A DNA stretch of 64,000 bases from Acinetobacter oleivorans DR1. GTDB lineage: Bacteria; Pseudomonadota; Gammaproteobacteria; Pseudomonadales; Moraxellaceae. Of this stretch, positions 45,796-54,025 are shown one piece after another. The DNA is taken from assembly GCF_000196795.1 (NCBI RefSeq), contig NC_014259.1, forward strand, positions 124,001 to 188,000. The letters run 5' to 3'. The notes beneath the pieces were generated by a model. It searched no databases. It was not told where the DNA came from and saw only the letters and a list, made by a program, of their open reading frames with translations. Numbering within the stretch: position 1 is the first letter of the stretch; every line of letters starts with the position of its first letter. Made by a program: the position numbers and the translations under genes.

Positions 45796-47763
45796 ATGCA
45801 AATTAAGACCCCTGATATTGGTGTAGATAAAGCAGTTGTTGCTGAAATTTTGGTAAAAGTTGGTGACAGCATTGCTGAAAATGACAGCCTTGTTTTACTT
45901 GAGTCAGATAAAGCATCTGTTGAAGTGCCTAGCACTTCAGCAGGTGTCGTAAAAAGTATCTTAATCAAGGAAGGCGATAGCGTAACTGAAGGTACGGTAT
46001 TGTTTGAACTTGAGGCTGAAGGTGCTGCACCTGTAGCTCAAACAGAAGAAGTTGCAAAACCTGCTCCAGCAGCTGAACAAACAGCAGCGCCGGCAGCGGT
46101 ACAACAGACTTCAACTGCTGCACAACCTGCAGCGGCAACCACTAGCCAAGTGGTTGAAGTTCAAGTTCCTGATATTGGTGTTGAAAAAGCACTCGTTGGT
46201 GAAATCTTAGTAAAAGTTGGTGAGCAAATCGATATTGAGCAAAGCATCGTTGTTGTTGAATCTGACAAAGCAACTGTAGAAGTACCAAGTAGTGTTGCGG
46301 GTACTGTAGAAAGCATTCAAGTTAAAGAAGGCGATACAGTTAAAGAAGGTGTTGTGCTCATTAAAGTGAAAACAACATCTGCATCGAGTGCGCCAGTTGA
46401 AGCTCCTGCTTCTACAGCAGCGGCAGCGCCTGCACCAGTTCAAAAAGAAACTGTAGCTACGGCTGCTACTCAATCTGGACCAGTTGATATTAACGTTCCT
46501 GATTTGGGCGTAGATAAAGCAGTTGTTGCTGAAATCTTGGTTCAGGTTGGCGATAAAGTTGATGTAGACCAAAGCCTTGTTGTGGTTGAGTCAGATAAAG
46601 CGACTGTTGAAGTTCCAAGTACTGTTGCGGGCATTGTGAAAGCGATTCACTTGCAAGCAGGCCAACAGGTTTCACAAGGTATATTGCTTGCAACAATTGA
46701 AGCTGAAGGCCAAGCACCTGCTGCGGCAAAAGCAGAAGTAGCTCCAGCTCCACAGGCAGCAGCACCTAAAGCGGCAGCTCCTGCTCCGACTCAGGCTGTA
46801 TCTGCTCCAGCGTCTGGCAGTGACAAGTTAACTAAAGAGCAAGAAGCCGAAAACGCTAAAGTATATGCAGGTCCTGCTGTACGTAAGCTTGCTCGTGAAC
46901 TTGGTGTGATTTTGTCACAAGTTAAAACTTCTGGTGAGCATGGCCGTGTTGTTAAAGAAGATATCTTTGCTTATGTGAAGACTCGTTTAACTGCGCCACA
47001 AGCTGCACCAGTTGCTGCGGCTGCACCAGCGGTTTCGGGTTTACCAAAGCTTCCTGACTTCACTGCGTTTGGTGGAGTGGAAGAAAAAGTACTGACGCGT
47101 TTGCAGCAAGTATCAATTCCGCAATTGTCGTTGAATAACTTTATTCCGCAAGTCACTCAGTTTGATTTGGCTGACATTACTGAGTTAGAAGATTGGCGTA
47201 ATGAACTGAAAGGCAACTTCAAAAAAGAAGGTATCAGCCTGACGATTATGGCATTCATTATCAAAGCAGTTGCGTATTTGTTAAAAGAAGAGCGTGAGTT
47301 CGCAGGTCATCTATCTGATGACGGTAAATCAGTGCTCTTGCGCAATGAAATCCATATGGGAATTGCGGTAGCAACACCTGATGGTTTAACTGTGCCAGTA
47401 CTTCGTAACCCAGACCAAAAATCAATTAAGCAAATCGCAGTTGAATTGGGTGTGTTAGGTCAAAAAGCACGTGATAAGAAATTAACACCGAAAGACTTAC
47501 AAGGTGCGAATTTCACCATTTCAAGCTTAGGCGCAATTGGTGGTACAGCATTTACACCACTTGTAAACTGGCCACAAGTTGCGATTTTGGGTATTTCACC
47601 TGCAACGATGCAACCGGTTTGGAATGGTAAAGACTTTGATCCACGCTTAATGTTGCCGTTGTCGTTGTCTTATGATCACCGTGTAATTAATGGTGCAGAT
47701 GCCGCTCGATTTACCAATAAACTTACGAAACTTCTTAAAGATATTCGTACTTTATTAATCTAA
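45796..47763 (+). CDS. aceF: Pyruvate dehydrogenase E2, dihydrolipoamide acetyltransferase
   Basis: Core of the pyruvate dehydrogenase complex; moves acetyl groups from lipoyl-lysine to CoA. The 655-residue protein has three tandem lipoyl domains, each with the lipoylation site ESDKA(S/T)VEVP (about residues 36, 154 and 264), joined by Ala/Pro-rich linkers. The E1/E3-binding domain 'YAGPAVRKLARELGV' is near residue 355, and the C-terminal catalytic domain has 'SYDHRVINGADAARF'. Three lipoyl domains match the E. coli type. Confidence 0.97.
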   Translation: MQIKTPDIGVDKAVVAEILVKVGDSIAENDSLVLLESDKASVEVPSTSAGVVKSILIKEGDSVTEGTVLFELEAEGAAPVAQTEEVAKPAPAAEQTAAPAAVQQTSTAAQPAAATTSQVVEVQVPDIGVEKALVGEILVKVGEQIDIEQSIVVVESDKATVEVPSSVAGTVESIQVKEGDTVKEGVVLIKVKTTSASSAPVEAPASTAAAAPAPVQKETVATAATQSGPVDINVPDLGVDKAVVAEILVQVGDKVDVDQSLVVVESDKATVEVPSTVAGIVKAIHLQAGQQVSQGILLATIEAEGQAPAAAKAEVAPAPQAAAPKAAAPAPTQAVSAPASGSDKLTKEQEAENAKVYAGPAVRKLARELGVILSQVKTSGEHGRVVKEDIFAYVKTRLTAPQAAPVAAAAPAVSGLPKLPDFTAFGGVEEKVLTRLQQVSIPQLSLNNFIPQVTQFDLADITELEDWRNELKGNFKKEGISLTIMAFIIKAVAYLLKEEREFAGHLSDDGKSVLLRNEIHMGIAVATPDGLTVPVLRNPDQKSIKQIAVELGVLGQKARDKKLTPKDLQGANFTISSLGAIGGTAFTPLVNWPQVAILGISPATMQPVWNGKDFDPRLMLPLSLSYDHRVINGADAARFTNKLTKLLKDIRTLLI

Positions 47764-47782
47764 TATTCTGAAATGAATCATT

Positions 47783-47809
47783 AAAACCTCGCTTCGGCGG
47801 GGTTTTATT
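47783..47809 (+). terminator. Intrinsic terminator after aceEF
   Basis: AAAACCTCGC-TTCG-GCGGGGTTTT hairpin (one T-G pair), 20 bp past the aceF stop; short T tail. Confidence 0.88.
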
Positions 47810-47908
47810 TTGGTATTTAATTTAATTAATTTTAGGTTAATCTAAAGATTAAGAGGGAGTGATCGAGAGAGGAAAAATTTCTCGTTTTAGGTAAAGGAGA
47901 AATAATAG

Positions 47909-48187
47909 ATGGTGGGTTTTTTAAAAATCATGTTGCCGATTCTGTTGGTTGTATTTTTATTGATGGGATTATGGGTCAGTTTTTTGCACTTTCCTTGGGA
48001 GTGGATGACCTACGTTGCAATCGGTTTGGAAGTATTTGTGGCAACGCTTATTTTGCCGTTTGAATTTCAATCACAACATATAGCTGGCATTAACAATTTT
48101 GGTTTTATTAATTTAAGTATCTGTTTAGCTTTACTATTAGGCTTGGGGCGTCTGTTAGTATGGGCATGGATAAAATTTTTTGTTTGA
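47909..48187 (+). CDS. Small membrane protein, unknown function
   Basis: A 92-residue protein with three hydrophobic segments: 'MLPILLVVFLLMGLWVSFL', 'WMTYVAIGLEVFVATLILPF' and 'FINLSICLALLLGLGRLLVW'. No family recognised. The ATG at 47909 has AAAGGAGAA ten bases upstream. The promoter for the downstream riboswitch transcript overlaps its last codons. Confidence 0.75.
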   Translation: MVGFLKIMLPILLVVFLLMGLWVSFLHFPWEWMTYVAIGLEVFVATLILPFEFQSQHIAGINNFGFINLSICLALLLGLGRLLVWAWIKFFV

Positions 48188-48211
48188 AAAATAGAACTGC
48201 TCGAATATAAT
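48184..48211 (+). promoter_or_regulatory. Promoter of the manganese riboswitch transcript
   Basis: -35 TTGAAA (48184-48189), 16-bp spacer, perfect -10 TATAAT (48206-48211). The start would be near 48218, just before the aptamer. The -35 overlaps the stop of the preceding gene. Confidence 0.75.
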
Positions 48212-48221
48212 GAGCACATAC

Positions 48222-48352
48222 TTCATTGGGGAGTAGCCGCTATTCATTTCTGAATGAATAGGTGATGATCAACATAATTGTTCAACAGAACATGGTCATC
48301 ATAGCTTAAACGTCTCATCGTTTCCGAGTTGGCAAGACCTTTGATTTACCAC
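48222..48352 (+). ncRNA. yybP-ykoY manganese riboswitch
   Basis: The leader has the two conserved blocks of the yybP-ykoY aptamer: 'CATTGGGGAGTAGCC' near 48224-48238 and 'CAAGACCTTTG' near 48329-48339. Between them lie an ATTCATT/AATGAAT hairpin and a GATGATC/G-TCATC helix. This family binds Mn2+ and turns on manganese exporters. It precedes a GDT1-family transporter gene, the expected kind of target. The exact 3' border of the aptamer is approximate. Confidence 0.85.
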
Positions 48353-48365
48353 TCTGCAGATATTT

Positions 48366-48405
48366 GGCTAGCAGGAGGGGTAGGTCATGGGCATTTATGC
48401 TAGCC
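48366..48405 (+). promoter_or_regulatory. Hairpin enclosing the ribosome-binding site, probable riboswitch expression platform
   Basis: GGCTAGCA (48366-48373) and TGCTAGCC (48398-48405) form a perfect 8-bp stem whose 24-nt loop holds the strong ribosome-binding site AGGAGGGG and the ATG at 48387. Pairing in or around it could switch translation in response to the upstream aptamer. No terminator hairpin with a T-run is present, so translational control fits best. Confidence 0.55.
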
Positions 48406-48992
48406 AGAGAAACGACATGCAAGAATTTCTGATTTCTACCTCGATTGTTGCCCTTGCTGAAATGGGCGATAAAACTCAATTGTTGGCCCTTTTACTGTCT
48501 GCACGTTTCCGTAAGCCAATCCCTATTCTCATTGCGATTCTTTTAGCCACTTTAATTAACCATGGTATCTCTGCTGTGCTTGGACAGTGGATTACAACCG
48601 TGTTGAGTCCCGAAATTTTAGTTTGGGTACTTGCGGGTGGTTTCATTGGTATGGCCTTCTGGATGCTTATTCCAGATAAGCTAGATGATGAAACAGATAG
48701 CATTAACAGATGGCAAAAATTTGGTGTTTTTGGTGCAACCTTTATCCTGTTCTTCTTAGCAGAAATTGGTGATAAAACTCAGATTGCGACAGTTGCTTTA
48801 GCTGCACGTTATGACAGCATTTTCTGGGTAATGCTAGGCACAACCTTAGGTATGATGATTGCCAATGCACCAGCTGTATTTATTGGTAATAAATTAGCTG
48901 AACGTTTATCTATCTCTCTCATCCATAAAATTGGTGCTGCAATTTTCTTAATTGTAGGTATCTCTACTTTAGTGCAGCATTATTTCTTCTAA
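48387..48992 (+). CDS. GDT1/TMEM165 (UPF0016) family transporter, probable manganese exporter
   Basis: A 201-residue inner-membrane protein with six predicted helices and two inverted copies of the family signature: 'ALAEMGDKTQLLALLLSARF' and 'FLAEIGDKTQIATVALAARY'. GDT1 proteins move Mn2+ or Ca2+ outward; bacterial MneA exports manganese. The yybP-ykoY leader supports manganese. ATG 48387 has an ideal AGGAGGGG. An in-frame ATG at 48417 (giving 191 residues, 'MQEFLIST') fits the family N-terminus better but has a weak ribosome-binding site, so both starts may be used. Confidence 0.9.
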   Translation: MGIYASQRNDMQEFLISTSIVALAEMGDKTQLLALLLSARFRKPIPILIAILLATLINHGISAVLGQWITTVLSPEILVWVLAGGFIGMAFWMLIPDKLDDETDSINRWQKFGVFGATFILFFLAEIGDKTQIATVALAARYDSIFWVMLGTTLGMMIANAPAVFIGNKLAERLSISLIHKIGAAIFLIVGISTLVQHYFF

Positions 48993-49010
48993 AGCATTTA
49001 ACGTTGCCAT

Positions 49011-49042
49011 AAAAAACGCACTCAATTCGAGTGCGTTTTTTT
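49011..49042. terminator. Bidirectional terminator between the GDT1 gene and the second siderophore receptor
   Basis: AAAACGCACTC-AATTC-GAGTGCGTTTT type stem between convergent genes, A-run before and seven T after. Confidence 0.93.
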
Positions 49043-49052
49043 GTAGGTCATT

Positions 49053-51191
49053 TTAGTAGTTAAATTTCACTGTGAAGTTAATTTGGCGTGGGTTGCCGAG
49101 CGTCACTAAATTCTCGTTCAGCGCACCTGCATAGTAATCTTTATCAAATAAATTACGGATAGCAAGTTGAGCACCCCAATGTCCTGCATCGTAGCCAGCT
49201 TCAGTGTCAAAGACTGTATAGCCTGGAATGTGAACATCTAAGCCATCGACAGTTTTATATGTTTCACCACGAAATCCACCACCAACATACCAACCAAGTT
49301 TTGATGTAGGGTCAAATTTATAGCGTGCTGACAAACTATAAGCATGCTCAGGAATATTATCGAGTGCTTTTCCTACATTGCTCGCGTTTGTATCTTTACT
49401 AATTTCAGCATCCATAGTGTAAGTATATGCAGCTGTTAGTTTTAAGCCTTCTAAAATTTCTGCGCTGAGCTCAGTTTCAATACCACGTGTTAACTGTTCG
49501 CCACGCTGAGCTTTATAGCCACTATTCGCAGTATCAGTGACTAAAACATTTTGACGTTTTAAATCATACCAAGCGATAGCACCTTGAACTCGTTGATCAG
49601 GGCTTTGTAATTTCATTCCGACTTCAACCTGTTTTCCTTCTTCAGGTTTGAACGGATTGTTATTTACATCAGTACCACTGTTAGGTGTAAATGAAGTGGC
49701 ATAGCTGACATAAGGGGCAACAATGCCATTAAGGGTATACATGACAGAGGCGCTACCCGTAAAAGCATTGTCTGATTGTTTGCTTGCACTACTTGTAACT
49801 AAACTTGTGCTTTGGGTTTGTGCCCAGTCTTGGCGTCCAGACAAGCTTAAAAGCCATTGGTCATTAAGTTGAATGCGGTCACGTAAATAGAGGCCCAAAT
49901 ATTTGAGACGATTAATATCCAGAACATTTTGTTTCAATGTCACGTTTTGACCATAAACGGGGTCATAGATATTTAAATTGCCAATATCGTATTTATCATT
50001 GGTGTAGTCACTTTTTTCCTGAAAAGCATCTACGCCAATATTAATGTCGTGCTGCATGCCATATAAATCAAACTGTTTGTTTAAACGGTTATCGATGGCG
50101 AAACTTAAGTTATCAATCACTTGATGCCGACTATTATTAGCTCGGTTAATGGTTGTATAAGATGAGTCTGCCCAAAACTTTTTAGTTTGAGCAAAAACCG
50201 CAGTGCCATCCATTTCGGTTTTTTGGACGGCAAAATTCTGGTTAAAGTTCCAGCCATTATCAAAGGCATGTTTAAACGTATAACCCGTACGATAAACATC
50301 TGCTTCATATTTACCAAAATTAGGATCGCCAATATATAAACTTCGGTCTATAGCGCCGTTAGGATTGTCTTTTAATGTGCCAATTACAGGCAAGCCTTGC
50401 TGACGAATATATTCACGATGCTGATAGCTTGCGATTACAGAGAGGTCAGTTTTATCACCTAAGTCGAAGTTGTAAGAAGGCGAGATATAGTAATTTTTAA
50501 AATACACATAATCTGTCGGGTCATCTTGGTCAGAGATGCGGCCATTTAAACGAAAAGCACCTTTTTCACTATTATTAGGGCTATAGTTTAAATCGAATGT
50601 ACCTTCTTTTAAATTATAGCTGCCATAAGTCATGCTAGCACGTGCAAAGTTTTCTGCTTCTGGGCGTTTAGTGACTAAATTGACCATACCACCTGGTGCA
50701 ACCAAACCGAAATTAATAGAGGCAGGGCCTTTTAAGACTTGGATCTGATCCATGCCTGATAGTTCAGTGGCAACATAAGTATTTTGTCCAACTCTTAAAC
50801 CATCTACGTAAACCGAATCGGAAGAGGTCTGCCCACGAATAACAAAATCATCCCAACCACGACGACCAAGTTTTCCAGCTTCGACACCTGCAACACCTTC
50901 AAGTGCATCTGCTAGAGTTCTAGCTTGTTTCTGGTCGAGCTGTTCACGAGTCACCACAGAAACCGATTGAGCCGTCTTAAATAAGGGTGCATCTGATTTT
51001 AGGGCAGAGGTTGCTTTTGTTGCGACATAGGGAGAGCTGGGTTCTTTTTGCGCCTGAATAGAAATTGTGGGTAGCACACTGGTCGAATTCTGTTGTTCTG
51101 CTGTTTCATCAGCATGACTTGCTGTCATTAAGCTAAAAATAGTAACTGCTAACAATGTTTTGGAGCTTGAAAAATAAGGTGCTTGGTTCAT
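49053..51191 (-). CDS. TonB-dependent siderophore receptor, FhuA/FoxA-like
   Basis: A 712-residue outer-membrane receptor. Signal peptide ending 'TASHA|DETAEQ'. A TonB-box-like 'LPTISIQAQ' follows. The plug has 'FKTAQSVSVVTREQLDQKQARTLADAL', 'DDFVIRGQTSSDSVYVDGLR' and 'LKGPASINFGLVAPGGMVNLVTKRP'. The barrel ends in 'QINFTVKFNY'. The plug wording is closest to hydroxamate (ferrichrome/ferrioxamine) receptors; substrate not proven. The start is ATG 51191; a TTG at 51218 opens the frame but is less likely. A Fur box lies just upstream. Confidence 0.93.
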   Translation of the reverse strand: MNQAPYFSSSKTLLAVTIFSLMTASHADETAEQQNSTSVLPTISIQAQKEPSSPYVATKATSALKSDAPLFKTAQSVSVVTREQLDQKQARTLADALEGVAGVEAGKLGRRGWDDFVIRGQTSSDSVYVDGLRVGQNTYVATELSGMDQIQVLKGPASINFGLVAPGGMVNLVTKRPEAENFARASMTYGSYNLKEGTFDLNYSPNNSEKGAFRLNGRISDQDDPTDYVYFKNYYISPSYNFDLGDKTDLSVIASYQHREYIRQQGLPVIGTLKDNPNGAIDRSLYIGDPNFGKYEADVYRTGYTFKHAFDNGWNFNQNFAVQKTEMDGTAVFAQTKKFWADSSYTTINRANNSRHQVIDNLSFAIDNRLNKQFDLYGMQHDINIGVDAFQEKSDYTNDKYDIGNLNIYDPVYGQNVTLKQNVLDINRLKYLGLYLRDRIQLNDQWLLSLSGRQDWAQTQSTSLVTSSASKQSDNAFTGSASVMYTLNGIVAPYVSYATSFTPNSGTDVNNNPFKPEEGKQVEVGMKLQSPDQRVQGAIAWYDLKRQNVLVTDTANSGYKAQRGEQLTRGIETELSAEILEGLKLTAAYTYTMDAEISKDTNASNVGKALDNIPEHAYSLSARYKFDPTSKLGWYVGGGFRGETYKTVDGLDVHIPGYTVFDTEAGYDAGHWGAQLAIRNLFDKDYYAGALNENLVTLGNPRQINFTVKFNY

Positions 51192-51222
51192 GGGAGGTCT
51201 AGGCAGCGCAAAAGACAAAAAT

Positions 51223-51241
51223 GATAATGAGAATTATTTTA
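51223..51241 (-). promoter_or_regulatory. Fur box upstream of the second siderophore receptor
   Basis: GATAATGAGAATTATTTTA matches 15 of 19 positions of the Fur consensus, 32 bp before the receptor start. Predicts iron repression. Confidence 0.75.
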
Positions 51242-51418
51242 ATTTATTGCAGGTGAATTTTAAATAACATTATGATTCATTTATAAAATAAGAAAAGCAA
51301 AAGCTATTTTAAAATATTATGAGAAAAATAAAGCAATTCATTGCAAGAGTTATCGAATCCCTTTATTTTAGTATGGATATAAAAATATCTAATATTTAAA
51401 GTTTTTTTGGGGAATTGT

Positions 51419-52216
51419 ATGGGGTTTGAAAAAACAACATCGCAGATATTATTCGATAATGGCGTACATAAATGTATTAGTTTTACCAGTTTGGTCAAAG
51501 GGGAAGGTATTCAAGCCAATCAATTTTTAATTATTGATCATGAGCGTGCTGCTGTAATCGATCCGGGTGGCGATTTGACCTATATTCCATTAACGATGGA
51601 ATTAAATAAATATACACGTTTGAAAAATCTGGACTATGTGATGGCTTCGCATCAGGATCCGGATATTATTACCTCAATGCCACGCTGGTTGGTCTATACA
51701 GATGCTAAAGTCGTGGCATCAAAATTATGGGCACGATTTTTACCTCACTTAAACTCGTCTTTTATGAGTGAACGTATGAAAGGTAATTGGGAAGACCGTC
51801 TTATTGAATTACCTGACCGTGGCCAAGTGATTCAATTGGGGGAATCAAAGTTAGTTGTAGTTCCTGCCCATTTTCTACATTCGGTCGGTAATTTTCAGTT
51901 TTATGATCCCGTTGCCAAAATCTTATTTTCTGGAGATATGGGCGCTTCGATTGTTGAGGATGCCAATCAACTTTTGACAGATTTCGATACGCATGTTTCG
52001 AAAATGAAAGCTTTTCACCAACGCTATATGTGTTCCAATAAGGTTATCCGTTTATGGGTAAACATGGTCCGCCAGATGGACATTCAAATGATTGTTCCAC
52101 AGCATGGCAGTCCATTTATTGGCAAAGAAATGATTAATCAGTTTTTGGACTGGATTGAGGTTTTACCTTGTGGTGTCGACTTGATGACAGAACAAGTTTT
52201 TAGTTGTCCTGCCTAA
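51419..52216 (+). CDS. Metallo-beta-lactamase fold protein, di-iron ODP type
   Basis: A 265-residue MBL-fold protein whose metal motif is HQDPD (H-x-D-x-D) in 'MASHQDPDIITS' rather than the zinc HxHxDH. Further metal ligands lie in 'PAHFLHSVGNFQ', 'LFSGDMG' and 'VPQHGSPFIG'. That pattern is the oxygen-binding di-iron (ODP) class related to flavodiiron proteins, here without the flavodoxin domain. It may sense or reduce O2/NO; this is inference. The start is ATG 51419 with GGGG six bases upstream; an in-frame TTG at 51407 is less likely. Divergent from the receptor gene. Confidence 0.85.
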   Translation: MGFEKTTSQILFDNGVHKCISFTSLVKGEGIQANQFLIIDHERAAVIDPGGDLTYIPLTMELNKYTRLKNLDYVMASHQDPDIITSMPRWLVYTDAKVVASKLWARFLPHLNSSFMSERMKGNWEDRLIELPDRGQVIQLGESKLVVVPAHFLHSVGNFQFYDPVAKILFSGDMGASIVEDANQLLTDFDTHVSKMKAFHQRYMCSNKVIRLWVNMVRQMDIQMIVPQHGSPFIGKEMINQFLDWIEVLPCGVDLMTEQVFSCPA

Positions 52217-52233
52217 ATATGATGTCTAATGAT

Positions 52234-52257
52234 CAACCCAGATAAAATTCTGGGTTG
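52234..52257 (+). other. Stem-loop after the ODP gene
   Basis: CAACCCAGA / TCTGGGTTG, a perfect 9-bp stem with a 6-nt loop, 17 bp past the stop. The tail is A-rich rather than T-rich, so it is a weak or Rho-assisted terminator at best. Confidence 0.45.
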
Positions 52258-52352
52258 CAAAAACATGGGTTAAAAAATAACGTTAAAACGATAATAAGTA
52301 GGAATTATTTAGAGTAGCTCTACATCTATTACTGAAAAAGGCAAAGATAATA

Positions 52353-52404
52353 TGAAAATTGCATTGAAATTTGTTTATAATAGCTCACGGAATTTACCAG
52401 TGAG
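52353..52404 (+). promoter_or_regulatory. guaB promoter and leader hairpin
   Basis: A perfect -10 TATAAT (52376-52381) with a weak -35 TGAAAA, 30 bp before the guaB start. Just after it CTCAC / GTGAG (52383-52404) forms a small stem whose right arm is the only ribosome-binding-site-like sequence. The arrangement could modulate translation. Confidence 0.4.
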
Positions 52405-52410
52405 ATTGTT

Positions 52411-53877
52411 ATGCTGACCATCGTTCAAGAAGCGCTAACCTTCGATGATGTCTTATTACTTCCTGCCTACTCTACTGTTCTCCCAAAAGATGTCTCTTTA
52501 AAGACACGATTAACTCGCGGCATTCATTTAAATATCCCATTAGTTTCAGCTGCAATGGATACAGTGACTGAGTCACGTATGGCGATTGCGATGTCACAAA
52601 ATGGTGGTATCGGGATTTTGCACAAAAACATGGATATTGCTGCTCAAGCTGCAGAAGTACGCCGTGTAAAGAAATTCGAAGCGGGTATGGTGAAAGATCC
52701 TATCACTGTAACGCCTGAAACTACAGTACGTGAACTGATTGCAATTACCACTGCTAATAACATTAGCGGTGTACCTGTTGTTAAAGACGGCAAGGTTGTC
52801 GGTATTGTGACAGGCCGTGATACGCGTTTTGAAACTAATTTAGAACAACCTGTTAGCAACATCATGACAGGCCAAGATCGTTTAGTCACTGTACGTGAAG
52901 GCGAGTCTAAAGAAAATATTCAAGCATTATTGCAAAAACACCGTATTGAAAAAGTCTTGGTCGTTGGCGAGAGCAACGAACTTAAAGGCTTAATTACAGT
53001 GACTGACTTCCGCAAAGCTGAAAGTTATCCAAACAGTTGTAAAGATGACCTTGGCCGTTTACGTGTTGGTGCTGCGGTAGGTACAGGTGCTGATACACCA
53101 AGTCGTGTGGAAGCATTGGTTGAAGCTGGTGTTGACGTCATTGTTGTTGATACAGCACACGGTCACTCAGCTGGTGTAATTGAACGTGTACGTTGGGTGA
53201 AACAAAACTTCCCTCAAGTTCAAGTGATTGGTGGAAACATTGCAACTGGTGATGCTGCATTAGCATTATTAGATGCTGGTGCAGATGCTGTAAAAGTGGG
53301 TATTGGTCCTGGTTCTATCTGTACAACACGTATTGTGGCAGGTATTGGTATGCCACAAATTTCTGCGATTGACAGCGTTGCTAGCGCACTAAAAGATCAA
53401 ATTCCTTTAATTGCAGATGGCGGTATCCGCTTCTCTGGCGATATGGCAAAAGCGATCGGTGCGGGTGCAAGCACGATCATGGTTGGTTCACTTCTAGCTG
53501 GTACTGAAGAAGCGCCGGGCGAAGTTGAGTTTTTCCAAGGTCGTTACTACAAAGCATATCGTGGTATGGGTTCATTAGGTGCAATGGCGGGAGCAACTGG
53601 TTCTGCTGACCGTTATTTCCAAGATTCAAAAGCGGGTGCTGAGAAATTAGTACCAGAAGGAATCGAAGGCCGTGTTCCATATAAAGGCCCAATGGGTAAT
53701 ATCGTTCATCAAATGATGGGTGGTTTACGTTCATCGATGGGTTATACCGGTTCAGCTGTGATTGAAGATCTTCGCCAAAATGCGAAATTTGTGAAAATTA
53801 CTTCAGCAGGTATGTCTGAGTCACATGTTCACGATGTAACGATTACTAAAGAAGCTCCAAACTATCGTGTTGGTTAG
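52411..53877 (+). CDS. guaB: IMP dehydrogenase
   Basis: NAD-dependent oxidation of IMP to XMP, the committed step to GTP. The 488-residue protein has N-terminal 'LTFDDVLLLPAYS', paired CBS domains (about 95-205), the catalytic loop 'GIGPGSICTTRIVAGIGMPQ' with the active Cys, and 'ADGGIRFSGDMAKAIGAGAS'. Ends in the terminator at 53902. Confidence 0.98.
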   Translation: MLTIVQEALTFDDVLLLPAYSTVLPKDVSLKTRLTRGIHLNIPLVSAAMDTVTESRMAIAMSQNGGIGILHKNMDIAAQAAEVRRVKKFEAGMVKDPITVTPETTVRELIAITTANNISGVPVVKDGKVVGIVTGRDTRFETNLEQPVSNIMTGQDRLVTVREGESKENIQALLQKHRIEKVLVVGESNELKGLITVTDFRKAESYPNSCKDDLGRLRVGAAVGTGADTPSRVEALVEAGVDVIVVDTAHGHSAGVIERVRWVKQNFPQVQVIGGNIATGDAALALLDAGADAVKVGIGPGSICTTRIVAGIGMPQISAIDSVASALKDQIPLIADGGIRFSGDMAKAIGAGASTIMVGSLLAGTEEAPGEVEFFQGRYYKAYRGMGSLGAMAGATGSADRYFQDSKAGAEKLVPEGIEGRVPYKGPMGNIVHQMMGGLRSSMGYTGSAVIEDLRQNAKFVKITSAGMSESHVHDVTITKEAPNYRVG

Positions 53878-53901
53878 ATTTTGGTAACCAAAACAATGAA
53901 G

Positions 53902-53932
53902 AAAGCCGTCATTACACTGACGGCTTTTTGTT
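53902..53932 (+). terminator. Intrinsic terminator after guaB
   Basis: AAGCCGTCA-TTACAC-TGACGGCTT stem with a five-T tail, 25 bp past the stop. Confidence 0.9.
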
Positions 53933-54025
53933 TTTGGTGTAAAGTAAATCCGAGAAAAGAAATATGGCGGAATTGCCATATATGAAGTGAGCCACCGCTG
54001 AAGTGGCGTAAGAATGAGATAAGCT

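Noticed and set aside
45796..46760. Three similar blocks about 350 bp apart, resembling a DNA repeat or array
   Set aside because: They are the three lipoyl domains of aceF, ordinary protein-domain duplication; no CRISPR-like repeat or spacer.
52234..52257. Standard intrinsic terminator after the ODP gene
   Set aside because: The stem is good but the tail is A-rich, so it is listed as a stem-loop only.
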